Below, piece by piece: positions 7,307 through 13,453 of a stretch of 18,923 nucleotides of DNA; position 1 is the stretch's first letter; every line of letters starts with the position of its first letter. The position numbers and the translations under genes were made by a program. The DNA lies in assembly GCF_000966975.1 (NCBI RefSeq), contig NZ_JZWV01000210.1, positions 1 to 18,923 on the forward strand, in the 5' to 3' direction. Below the pieces are notes generated by a model that saw only the letters and a program-made list of their open reading frames with translations, did no database searches and was not told the origin of the DNA. Source of the DNA: Streptomyces katrae. GTDB lineage: Bacteria; Actinomycetota; Actinomycetes; Streptomycetales; Streptomycetaceae.

Positions 7307-7380
7307 GGGGGTCCGGGCGGTCGCGCGGACGCACGGGGGTCGTACGGTTCGGGGCCCCCGGACCGCCGCCAGGAGGACAC

Positions 7381-7405
7381 GGCCCGTCCCTGCGGGGACG
7401 TGGCC
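7381..7405 (-). terminator. GC-rich hairpin after FAD monooxygenase gene
   Basis: GGCCCGTCCC, loop TGCG, then GGGACG-T-GGCC forms a 10-bp stem with one bulged T, beginning 5 nt beyond the monooxygenase stop. There is no U-tract, as is common for actinomycete terminators. It would insulate the peptidase operon from read-through. Confidence 0.5.
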
Positions 7406-7410
7406 CGCCT

Positions 7411-8625
7411 CTACGAGGACATGGCCTGCCCGCCGATCCCCGCGGCCCCCGCCAGCTGCCCCTGCCACCACGCCGCCACCTCGTCGGCGCTCATCCGCGC
7501 CCACACCGGCGTCTCCTCCACCTGCGCCCGCCCCAGCCGCCGCGCCAGCGCGACCAGCTCGCGCCCGGCCCCGCCCCGCGCCGCCTGGTAGGCGGCGACG
7601 AGCTCCTCCCAGGACCCCGCCCCCGCCCAGGCCGCACCGAAGGCGGTGGCGTCCTGGAGGGCCTTCGCCGCCCCGCTCGTGTTGTGCGGCCGCACCACGC
7701 TCGCGGCGTCACCGGCCAGCAGCAGCCGCCCCGCCGCGGCGGGCTCCGTCACCAGGTCGTAGATGGGCTGCACGAAGGTGTCCGCGGGCGCCGTCAGCGC
7801 CAGCGCCCGCCCCCAGTACTCGGGGAACTCCCGCTCCAGCAACGCCCCGAGGTGCCCGGCGAGTTCCTCGCCCAGCGCCCCGGGCGGGAAGCTCGTCGGA
7901 TCGTCGAACCGCAGCCCCGCCCCCGCCGGAGGCGCCGCGTACAGCACCCAGTTCACCCGCGGCCCGTCCGGCCCGGGGATCCGGTAGATCACACAACTCC
8001 CGCCGGGGAAGCACACGGTGGTCACGGCCTCGGGATACGAGTCCGCCCCGTCGAGCCCCTCCAGCAGCGCGGCGTCGAAGTTCCCCCGCCAGCACACGTA
8101 CCCGGCGTAGTGCGGGGCCGCCCCCGGACTCACCGCCTCCCGCACCACCGACCGGTACCCGTCGGCACCGACGACCAGGTCGAACCGCTCACGGCCGCCA
8201 CCGGCGAACCGCACCCCGGCCGCGCCCCCGGCCGCGTCCACCCCCTCGACGGCCACGCCCTGCCGGTAGTCCACCACCCCCGGGACCGCCTCCCGCAGCC
8301 CCCGCCACAGCAGCCCCCAGTGGTACGAGTGGAACGGGAACGGCTGCTCCCAGATGAGCCGCCCCCCGGCCCCCGCCGCGGCGTCCCGCACCACCCAACG
8401 GCGCCGCTCCAGCCGGTGCGCCGGGATCCCGGCCGGCAGCGCCCCGGCGGCCACCAGCTCGGCGGCCCGGTCGTCGTGCACGCACAGCCCGACCCCCCGG
8501 TCCGCGAGCCGCCCCCCGGTCCGCTCCAGCACGACGACCTCCCCGGCCCCCGCCCGCACCGCCGCCGAGGCGAACGCACACCCTGCGATGCTCCCGCCGA
8601 CCACCGCGACCGTCCCACCGCGCAT
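7411..8625 (-). CDS. FAD-dependent aromatic-ring-type monooxygenase
   Basis: 404-residue flavoprotein hydroxylase of the p-hydroxybenzoate-hydroxylase fold, expected to use FAD, O2 and NAD(P)H in the cytosol. The N-terminal Rossmann motif GTVAVVGGSIAGCAFASAAVRAG binds the FAD ADP moiety (Gly10, Gly11, Gly15), followed by VVVLER. The middle DLVVGADGYRSVVR is the family DG motif. GRLLLAGDAASVVRPHNTSGAAKALQDA is the C-terminal GD motif contacting the ribityl chain. The segment AGYVCWRGNFD resembles 2,6-dihydroxypyridine hydroxylase-type members, but the substrate is not determinable. ATG 8625 has GGAGGG at 6 nt. It is divergently transcribed from the ABM-like gene at 8770, and the shared 144-bp region holds a -10 for each direction. 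No partner pathway genes lie next to it. Confidence 0.9.
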   Translation of the reverse strand: MRGGTVAVVGGSIAGCAFASAAVRAGAGEVVVLERTGGRLADRGVGLCVHDDRAAELVAAGALPAGIPAHRLERRRWVVRDAAAGAGGRLIWEQPFPFHSYHWGLLWRGLREAVPGVVDYRQGVAVEGVDAAGGAAGVRFAGGGRERFDLVVGADGYRSVVREAVSPGAAPHYAGYVCWRGNFDAALLEGLDGADSYPEAVTTVCFPGGSCVIYRIPGPDGPRVNWVLYAAPPAGAGLRFDDPTSFPPGALGEELAGHLGALLEREFPEYWGRALALTAPADTFVQPIYDLVTEPAAAGRLLLAGDAASVVRPHNTSGAAKALQDATAFGAAWAGAGSWEELVAAYQAARGGAGRELVALARRLGRAQVEETPVWARMSADEVAAWWQGQLAGAAGIGGQAMSS

Positions 8626-8662
8626 AACACCCTCCACCCACCGCCGAGTTGTCCGACCGGCC

Positions 8663-8668
8663 AGCCTA
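8663..8668 (-). promoter_or_regulatory. Candidate -10 box for FAD monooxygenase gene
   Basis: TAGGCT on the minus strand, about 37 nt before the ATG at 8625, would give a leader of roughly 30 nt containing the GGAGGG ribosome site. No clear -35. Confidence 0.3.
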
Positions 8669-8738
8669 CTGACGCGCACGCCCCGCACCGGTGCGACGCA
8701 GCGGATCCGGCCAGGGCGCCGACCCGGCGGGGCGCGCG

Positions 8739-8744
8739 TAGCGT
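8739..8744 (+). promoter_or_regulatory. Candidate -10 box for ABM-like gene
   Basis: TAGCGT fits TANNNT. Transcription would start near 8751, leaving a leader of about 19 nt that contains GAGGAG before the ATG at 8770. Confidence 0.35.
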
Positions 8745-8769
8745 GGAGAGGGGCGAGGAGATGAGGACC

Positions 8770-9081
8770 ATGACCGGACAGGTGTTGAGCGAGGTCAGCG
8801 GGGTCGTCGCCGCCGACCGCGCGGCCGGGCTCGTCGCGGCCTACCGGGAGCTCGTGACCCACCCGCTGCCCGACGGGCTGGTACGGACGGAGCTGCTGGC
8901 CGGACCGGACGGCCACTGGCGCATCCAGACCCTCTGGCGGGACCGGGCGGCCCTGGAAGCCGTCCGCGCCACCCCGGGCGGCGCCCCGGCCCCCCGCCTC
9001 CTCCGCGACGCGGGCGCCGACCCCACCCTGACGGCCTTCGAGGTCAAGGTCCACCTCACGGCCCAGGTCGGCCCCACCTGA
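8770..9081 (+). CDS. Small ABM-like (dimeric alpha-beta barrel) protein
   Basis: 103-residue cytosolic protein. The pattern EVSGVVAADRAAGLVAAYRELVTHPLPDGLVRTELL, then WRIQTLWRDRAALEAVRA and LTAFEVKVHL, is that of antibiotic-biosynthesis-monooxygenase (ABM) type ferredoxin-like folds: a strand, an amphipathic helix, the 'G...TELL..PDG.W.I...W.D..AL...R' core, and a last strand. Such proteins are small cofactor-less oxygenases or simply stress/heme-related folds; no activity can be assigned. Two ATGs are in frame, at 8761 and 8770. The second is preferred because GAGGAG (8755-8760) lies 9 nt before it but abuts the first. Divergent from the FAD monooxygenase, which may be its functional partner (inference only). 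Confidence 0.72.
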   Translation: MTGQVLSEVSGVVAADRAAGLVAAYRELVTHPLPDGLVRTELLAGPDGHWRIQTLWRDRAALEAVRATPGGAPAPRLLRDAGADPTLTAFEVKVHLTAQVGPT

Positions 9082-9099
9082 CCCGTCTCACCCCCCGGA

Positions 9100-9115
9100 C
9101 CCGGCAGTGGCCGGG
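9100..9115 (+). terminator. Short hairpin downstream of ABM-like gene
   Basis: CCCGGC, loop AGTG, GCCGGG: a 6-bp perfect GC stem 18 nt after the stop codon and just before the next promoter. No U-tract. Confidence 0.35.
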
Positions 9116-9121
9116 CCGCCC

Positions 9122-9127
9122 TAGGGT
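9122..9127 (+). promoter_or_regulatory. Candidate leaderless -10 box for gene at 9134
   Basis: TAGGGT followed by exactly 6 nt and then ATG 9134. No ribosome binding site is present in the gap. Confidence 0.5.
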
Positions 9128-9133
9128 CGGGCC

Positions 9134-9829
9134 ATGGGCGGACCCGGTGAGCTGCACGACAACGACAACAGCAACGACGACAGCGGCGACGACGCGCTCG
9201 CGGCCCGCTGCGGGGCGATGACCCCGGACCAGCGACGGCACACGGCCCTGCTGGCGCTGTGGCGGCTGCGGGCGCCCCTGTTGGCACTCGGGACGGACCC
9301 CGGGTGGGGGATCCACCGCACGGCCGTGGAGCGGGTCTTCGAGGCGATGCTCTCCGCCCCCGGGGCGGTGGCCTGGGCGGAGGCGACGGCCGGCCTCGCC
9401 CCGTTCCTCGCGGACCCCCCGGAGGGCGAGCCGGCCGGAACGGTCGCCGAGGTCCAGCTGGAGGTCCTGGCCGAAGTGACGGCGTGGCGCCCGTCGGGGG
9501 ACCCGGGCCCGGAAGCGACGGAGCGGATCGTCCGTCTCCCCCGGGACCTGTCCCGCTCGCTCGACCAGGCCACCGGGGAATCCCTCTGGGACCACCCGGC
9601 CCGGCGCGCCCACGCCTGGTACCTCGCGGCCCCGCCCACCGGCGGGACCGGCTACCACACGGCCCGCAACCTCTCCGTCGAGACCGCCTGCCACGACCTC
9701 GTGGCGACGCTGCCTCCGGGCGCGCCCCTACCCGGGACCCCCGCCGGCGAGGAGGCGCTCGCGCTCTGCGAGGCGTTCAGCGCCGAACTCGCCGCGACCC
9801 TGGCCTGGCACGAAAACCTGGGGCGCTGA
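9134..9829 (+). CDS. Protein of unknown function with Asp/Asn-rich N-terminus
   Basis: 231 residues, not recognised. The first 22 residues are low-complexity Asp/Asn/Ser/Gly (HDNDNSNDDSGDD), encoded by a degenerate trinucleotide run, and are probably disordered. The remainder is predicted soluble and helical: MTPDQRRHTALLALWRLRAPLLAL (29-52), AVERVFEAMLSAPGAVAWAEATAGLAPFLA, and a C-terminal helix EEALALCEAFSAELAATLAWHE. No signal peptide, membrane segment or catalytic motif is evident. Strong GC3 bias through the frame supports coding. TAGGGT sits 6 nt before the ATG, so translation is probably from a leaderless mRNA; an internal ATG encoding residue 29 has no better ribosome site. It stands alone between the ABM-like gene and a degraded region. 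Confidence 0.75.
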   Translation: MGGPGELHDNDNSNDDSGDDALAARCGAMTPDQRRHTALLALWRLRAPLLALGTDPGWGIHRTAVERVFEAMLSAPGAVAWAEATAGLAPFLADPPEGEPAGTVAEVQLEVLAEVTAWRPSGDPGPEATERIVRLPRDLSRSLDQATGESLWDHPARRAHAWYLAAPPTGGTGYHTARNLSVETACHDLVATLPPGAPLPGTPAGEEALALCEAFSAELAATLAWHENLGR

Positions 9830-9843
9830 CTCCCTCCGGCCCG

Positions 9844-9849
9844 TAGGGT
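9844..9849 (+). promoter_or_regulatory. Candidate -10 box upstream of small frameshifted reading frame
   Basis: TAGGGT, followed at 9867-9875 by AGGGGGAGA and GTG at 9878: a full set of initiation signals in an otherwise unassigned 228-bp gap. Confidence 0.35.
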
Positions 9850-9877
9850 GCTCGCCGCGCCGAGCCAGGGGGAGACC

Positions 9878-10053
9878 GTGAAACCGCCGCTGGTCTGCCT
9901 GCGCCGCACCAACCGCCCCGGGGAAACCCGATGGCTCCGAGAGCCTTTCGGCGACGAGACTGCGCCGCCTACTTCACGAAGCTCCGGACCATGGCCCGGG
10001 TCGCGGCGGCGCCCTACCTCCCCACCCGACCTGACCCACGCCGAGGGCCCTGA
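9878..10053 (+). pseudogene. Possible small gene disrupted by a frameshift
   Basis: A GTG at 9878 with a strong AGGGGGAGA ribosome site and an upstream TAGGGT opens a frame reading KPPLVCLRRTNRPGETRWL with high third-position GC. After about 30 codons the GC3 bias moves to another frame, which reads RRDCAAYFTKLRTMARVAA and ends at TGA 10051-10053 after an ATG at 9931. A single-base shift near 9950-9962 would join them into one protein of about 58 residues. The original GTG frame instead runs on, antisense to the glutaredoxin gene, to 10378. I do not recognise the joined product. Alternatives are a sequencing error, or no gene at all. Confidence 0.3.
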
Positions 10054-10057
10054 CGGT

Positions 10058-10321
10058 TCAGGCGGCGAGGGCCTGCCTGACCTCGGCGAGGCTCGGGTTG
10101 GTCAGGACCGATTCCGTGCCGGACGGGGAGACGACGCGGACCGTGGGGACCGTCTCGTTGCCGTCGTTGACGCTGCGGACGAAGGCCGCCGCGTCCGGGT
10201 CGCGCCAGATGTTGACGGGGCGGTACCGGGTGCCGGTGACGCGGAGCTGGGTCCACAGCTTCATGCAGAAGACACAGCCGGGGCGCCAGTACACGGTTAT
10301 CTCGCCGTTGCCGCTCAACAC
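10058..10321 (-). CDS. Glutaredoxin-like (mycoredoxin-type) CxxC protein
   Basis: 87-residue thioredoxin-fold protein of glutaredoxin size. It has EITVYWRPGCVFCMKLWTQL with the redox pair Cys16-x-x-Cys19, NIWRDPDAAAFVRSVNDGNETVPTVRV with the cis-Pro loop (Pro59), and a C-terminal helix SLAEVRQALAA. In actinobacteria such proteins usually reduce mycothiol mixed disulfides (mycoredoxin), which fits the family but is not proven; the dipeptide between the cysteines here is Val-Phe. The start is GTG 10321 or the adjacent TTG 10318; GAGGA lies 3-8 nt upstream, and spacing slightly favours TTG. The start region overlaps the stop codon of a short DUF397-like frame in another phase. A possible -10 (TACTGT, 10377-10372) lies about 50 nt upstream. 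Confidence 0.85.
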   Translation of the reverse strand: MLSGNGEITVYWRPGCVFCMKLWTQLRVTGTRYRPVNIWRDPDAAAFVRSVNDGNETVPTVRVVSPSGTESVLTNPSLAEVRQALAA

Positions 10322-10380
10322 GTCCTCGCAAACTCCGCCCACGCGGTGTCGGTGACCTGGATGACCGGGCCACAGTAGCT
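10315..10380 (-). pseudogene. DUF397-like C-terminal fragment
   Basis: In the phase adjacent to the glutaredoxin start, the minus strand reads SYCGPVIQVTDTAWAEF and then ARTC-stop. The GPVIxVTxxAWxxF stretch matches the C-terminal end of DUF397 proteins (small Streptomyces proteins usually paired with HTH regulators), whose N-terminus typically holds a K-S-S-Y motif. Here a SY pair sits directly before GPV, with the middle missing. No start codon exists upstream in frame, so it is best read as a remnant. Its TGA (10317-10315) overlaps the glutaredoxin start codons. Confidence 0.35.
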
Positions 10381-10453
10381 CCGGGGAGCAGCTCCGATGA
10401 CGTCCTGGTGCGGCCTGCCGGGGCCCGTCCCGGGGGCTCGCGGGGCGCCCGTA

Positions 10454-10459
10454 TAGGGT
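10454..10459 (+). promoter_or_regulatory. Candidate leaderless -10 box for DUF1266 gene
   Basis: TAGGGT followed by 6 nt and GTG 10466, the same spacing as at 9122-9134. Confidence 0.5.
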
Positions 10460-10465
10460 CCCGGT

Positions 10466-11671
10466 GTGGACGAGTGGACGGCGCCGAGCGTGATCGAGCG
10501 CGAGCTGTACGGGGCGAAGGCTCGCGGCGACTGGGGCGCCTACATGGACGCCCTCGCCCGGGCCGAGCTGTTCCTCCCGCAGCCCCGGGCGCAGATCGAC
10601 GCCGATCCCGCCGCCGCCCGGTTCCACCCCGACGCCGCCAACACCCTCGCCGTCTACACCCGCGGCATGCTCCCCGCCCCCGACGCCCACACCGTCTACC
10701 TCCGCCAGAGCCTCGCCTGGTTCGCCAACGCCTGGGACCACCGGGACCCCTCCCACCTCGCCGTGAACCCCGGCAGCCCCGTCGAGGCCTACCTCACCAC
10801 CACCCCCGCCGACCTCGCCCGCTGGCGCGCGCACTGGGACGCCGCCGACTCCTGGGGGCTGGCCCCCGGCGCCGTGCACGCCCTGCACACCGGGGGCCCG
10901 CTGCACGGCCCGGTGGCCCGCGGACTGGCCGTCGGGGCGCATCTGGCCGTCTCGAACGGGGAGTTCTGGAACGCCCTCGCCTACCACGGCAACGGCTACA
11001 CCCGCGAGCGCGAGCGCCTGCGCACGATGTGGGAGATCGACGACGCCGCCGGCTGGTTCGCCGTGCTCCAGCGGATGCTGAACGCCGAGATCGTCAGCCC
11101 CGTCTGGGAGTTCGCCCTCCGCGTCCGCCGCGTCCTCGCCTCCGACTTCGCCGGCCCGGTCGACGTCGAGCACTGGCGCCACGCCGCCGAGGTCAGCCTG
11201 CGCCGCAGCGCCGAACTGGCCGCCCAGCCCCGCCTCACCCCCGACGGGGTGACCGTCGCCGAGCCGCGCCCCGCCGCCGAGGTCGAGGGCGAGATCGCCG
11301 GGGTCCGGCGGCTCATCGGCCGGATCACCCGCTACGAGCAGCGCTTCCGCGCCGACGGGCTGCTCCCGGCCGGCGGCTGGGTCCGCTCGGTCGAGGGGTG
11401 GGACTACGGGCGGGCCTCCCAGATGGCCCGCTGGGGCGTCGCCTGCCGCTACGGCACCGTCCAGGACGCCGAGCGCGCGGTGCTCCGCGCGGGCCGGCAG
11501 GCCCTGGGGGCGTACCGCTCGTGGGCGGAGTTCTCCGCCGGGTACGCGCTCGCGCGGTGCCTGCACTTCGACGAGGAGGAGTTCGGCAGCTGGTACGAGT
11601 CCTCCCTCGCCACCCACCTGACGCTGACCACCGACCCGGCCAGCCCCTTCCTCAACATCCCGTGGGAGTGA
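10466..11671 (+). CDS. SseB-like / DUF1266 domain protein
   Basis: 401 residues, cytosolic. The N-terminal ~110 residues (GAYMDALARAELFLPQP, AAARFHPDAANTLAVYTRG, AVNPGSPVEAYL) match the SseB-type domain common in actinobacterial proteins of unknown role. The C-terminal ~190 residues carry DUF1266: MWEIDDAAGWFAVLQRML, then WDYGRASQMARWGVACRYG, SWAEFSAGYALARCLHFDEEEFG and the terminal signature LTTDPASPFLNIPW. DUF1266 has no established biochemical function. GTG 10466 was chosen because a TAGGGT -10 lies 6 nt upstream, implying a leaderless transcript, and MDEWTAPSVIEREL is a plausible N-terminus; no Shine-Dalgarno supports another start. The gene is divergent from the glutaredoxin and is followed, after 73 nt with its own promoter, by the PPOX gene. 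Confidence 0.82.
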   Translation: MDEWTAPSVIERELYGAKARGDWGAYMDALARAELFLPQPRAQIDADPAAARFHPDAANTLAVYTRGMLPAPDAHTVYLRQSLAWFANAWDHRDPSHLAVNPGSPVEAYLTTTPADLARWRAHWDAADSWGLAPGAVHALHTGGPLHGPVARGLAVGAHLAVSNGEFWNALAYHGNGYTRERERLRTMWEIDDAAGWFAVLQRMLNAEIVSPVWEFALRVRRVLASDFAGPVDVEHWRHAAEVSLRRSAELAAQPRLTPDGVTVAEPRPAAEVEGEIAGVRRLIGRITRYEQRFRADGLLPAGGWVRSVEGWDYGRASQMARWGVACRYGTVQDAERAVLRAGRQALGAYRSWAEFSAGYALARCLHFDEEEFGSWYESSLATHLTLTTDPASPFLNIPWE

Positions 11672-11731
11672 GCGACTTCGGGTAGTAGACGGATGTTGCG
11701 GCATACGCGCGCGAGGAGATCGCGGCGCAAC

Positions 11732-11737
11732 TAGCCT
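11732..11737 (+). promoter_or_regulatory. Candidate leaderless -10 box for PPOX gene
   Basis: TAGCCT followed by 7 nt and ATG 11745, with no ribosome site between. Confidence 0.45.
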
Positions 11738-11744
11738 CGGGCGC

Positions 11745-12158
11745 ATGACGATTGTGCTGAACGACACCGTGCGGCAGCTGCTCGACTCCCCGCACCCCGC
11801 CGTGCTCTCCACCCTCAACCCCGACGGCAGTCCGCAGAGTTCCGTGGTCTGGGTGATCCGCGAAGGCGACGACCTGCTGGTCTCCACCGAGCGCGGCCGC
11901 CGCAAGGAGCGGAACCTCGTCCGGGACGGGCGGGTCGGGCTGACCGTGTTCGACCTGGCGAACCCCTACCTGTACGCCGAGATCCGCGGCACCGCCACCA
12001 TCAGCGAGGACACCGGCCGGGCCGTCGCCGTACGGATCGCCGAGCAGTACCTGGGGCCGGGCGCCGGCAAGGAGTACGGGGACGCCTCCGACGGGGCCGT
12101 ACGGGTCGTCGTGCGGATCACCCCCTCCAAGGTGCTCGGCAACGCCGCCAAGGCGTAG
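11745..12158 (+). CDS. PPOX-class F420-dependent oxidoreductase (split beta-barrel)
   Basis: 137-residue flavin/deazaflavin-binding split-barrel protein of the actinobacterial F420-dependent PPOX class (TIGR03618-like). The family layout is clear: N-terminal helix NDTVRQLLDSPHPAVLSTLNPDGSPQSSVVWVIREGDDLLVSTERGRRKERNLVRDGRVGLTVFD, then the strand YAEIRGTATISED and VVRITPSKVLGN near the end. In characterised relatives the conserved basic Arg-Arg-Lys stretch contacts the cofactor phosphate. It probably reduces a quinone- or biliverdin-like compound or a xenobiotic; the substrate is unknown. The ATG at 11745 is preceded by TAGCCT with 7 nt spacing and no Shine-Dalgarno. It stands as a single gene upstream of the secreted propeller protein, 139 nt away. 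Confidence 0.88.
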   Translation: MTIVLNDTVRQLLDSPHPAVLSTLNPDGSPQSSVVWVIREGDDLLVSTERGRRKERNLVRDGRVGLTVFDLANPYLYAEIRGTATISEDTGRAVAVRIAEQYLGPGAGKEYGDASDGAVRVVVRITPSKVLGNAAKA

Positions 12159-12236
12159 GCCGGCCGGCGGGCGGCGCGCTACGGCAGGCGGGCGGTTCAC
12201 GGGCGAGCCGTGCGGGCGGTGGGGACGGACCTGGAG

Positions 12237-12253
12237 CGGAATCTGATATTCCG
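12237..12253. repeat. Inverted repeat CGGAAT-N5-ATTCCG before the propeller gene
   Basis: Perfect 6-bp arms with a 5-bp spacer (CTGAT), about 45-61 nt upstream of the ATG at 12298, in a small AT-rich patch of a GC-rich region. Its position suits an operator overlapping the promoter (TGATAT as a weak -10), but nothing proves it. Confidence 0.35.
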
Positions 12254-12297
12254 ATCCATGCCGCCCGCCCGCCGCCCACCGAGAGGGGCCCCGGCCC

Positions 12298-13443
12298 ATG
12301 CCGCTCACGCCGCTGATCCGACGACGCCTGCGCAGACTGCTCACCGCGTCCCTGGGGGCGCTCCTCGCCTTCGCCGCCGCCACCGCCCCGGCCCATGCCG
12401 GGACGGCGCAGGTGGGGGACGTGACCGAGTTCCCGCTGACCACCCCCGACAGCTTCCCCGCCGGCCTCACGGCGGGCCCCGACCGGGCGGTGTGGGTCGC
12501 CGAGTCCGGGGTCAACCGGATCGCCCGCGTCACGCACGGCGGCGCCGTCACCGAGTACCCGCTGCCGACCCCCGACAGCTTCCCCCAGGGCATCACCCAG
12601 GGCCCCGGCCGCGCCCTGTGGTTCACCGAGGGCCTGGGCGACAGGATCGGCCGGATCACGGCGAAGGGGCGGATCACCGAGTTCGCCCTGCCCGGTCCGG
12701 ACCGCTTCCCGACGGGCATCACGGTCGGCGGCGACCGCGCCCTGTGGTTCACCGAGCCGGGGACGAACTCGATCGGACGGATGACGGCCGACGGCAAGGT
12801 GACCGAGTACCCCGTCCCCACGCCGGACAGCGTCCCGTACTACATCACCACCGCGGCCGACGGCTCCCTGTGGTTCACCGAACTGTTCGCCGGCAAGATC
12901 GCCCGGATCAGCCTGGCCGGGCGGATCACCGAGTACCCGCTGGGGAACGACTCCTCGTACCCCGCCGGCATCGCGGCTGGACCCGGCGGGGTGTGGTTCG
13001 CCGCGAGCGGGCTGAACGCGGTCGGGCGGATCACCTCACGGGGTGACGTCAAGCTCTTCCCCGTGCCCGTCCCCGACTTCCAGGTCTACGACATCACCCG
13101 CGGCCCGGACGGTCACATGTGGTACACCGAGCAGGCCGGCCGCATCGGCCGGGTCAGCCGAAACGGTGCGATCACCGAGTACACGGTCCCCGGCGGGGCG
13201 GACAAGGTCCCCTTCAACATCGCCACCGGCCCGGACCGGAACATCTGGTTCAGCGAGCTGCTTGCGAGCTCCGTCGGCCGCGTCCAGGCCCACCCGGGCC
13301 GGGACTCCGGCCCCACGACGCTCCCGGCGCCGGTGCCCCAGCCCGCCCCCGCGAAGCACGCGGGCCCCACGGCCCGCCGCACCCTCCACCTCGCCCCCGG
13401 CCTGCACCGGCTGCTCCGTACGAAGGGCCTGGTACGCCGGTGA
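12298..13443 (+). CDS. Secreted Vgb-like (virginiamycin B lyase family) beta-propeller protein
   Basis: 381 residues. It has a Sec-type signal peptide, with basic RRRLRR, hydrophobic LLTASLGALLAFAAATA, and probable cleavage after AHA at residue 34. Seven repeats of about 42 residues of the type P-x-G-I-T-x-G-P-D-x-x-L-W-F-T-E-x-x-x-N-x-I-G-R-I-T-x-x-G-x-I-T-E-[FY] form a seven-bladed propeller of the Vgb/streptogramin lyase fold. The catalytic histidines of true Vgb enzymes precede the Ile of particular blades; here those positions are Ala-Gly, Gln-Gly, Thr-Gly, Tyr-Tyr, Ala-Gly, Tyr-Asp and Phe-Asn, with no His. Lyase activity is therefore unlikely, and a binding or structural role is more probable. 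A Pro/Ala-rich basic tail follows residue 335, without an LPxTG motif. The ATG has GAGAGGGG about 9 nt upstream. It ends 10 nt from the convergent DHA2 gene. Confidence 0.85.
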   Translation: MPLTPLIRRRLRRLLTASLGALLAFAAATAPAHAGTAQVGDVTEFPLTTPDSFPAGLTAGPDRAVWVAESGVNRIARVTHGGAVTEYPLPTPDSFPQGITQGPGRALWFTEGLGDRIGRITAKGRITEFALPGPDRFPTGITVGGDRALWFTEPGTNSIGRMTADGKVTEYPVPTPDSVPYYITTAADGSLWFTELFAGKIARISLAGRITEYPLGNDSSYPAGIAAGPGGVWFAASGLNAVGRITSRGDVKLFPVPVPDFQVYDITRGPDGHMWYTEQAGRIGRVSRNGAITEYTVPGGADKVPFNIATGPDRNIWFSELLASSVGRVQAHPGRDSGPTTLPAPVPQPAPAKHAGPTARRTLHLAPGLHRLLRTKGLVRR

Positions 13444-13453
13444 CCCGCCCGCC

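Noticed and set aside
5385..8357. Very long open frame on the + strand across the peptidase and monooxygenase genes
   Set aside because: Its translation is low-complexity Pro/Arg/Ala/Gly-Val with no domain, and it is antisense to two genes with complete catalytic motifs. Long antisense frames are expected at this GC content.
10385..10395. GGAGC-A-GCTCC palindrome between glutaredoxin and DUF1266 genes
   Set aside because: Single-base loop and short arms; no supporting context as operator or terminator.
10322..11905. Minus-strand extension making glutaredoxin part of a 615-residue protein
   Set aside because: The extension is Gly/Val/Asp-rich antisense sequence of the DUF1266 gene. The glutaredoxin fold is complete from GTG 10321.
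12198..12212. Hairpin CACGG-N5-CCGTG after the PPOX gene as a terminator
   Set aside because: Only five base pairs, 40 nt after the stop and without a U-tract; such stems are frequent by chance in GC-rich DNA.
12298..13443. Calling the propeller a genuine streptogramin resistance enzyme
   Set aside because: No histidines at the blade positions expected for catalysis, so only the fold family is claimed.
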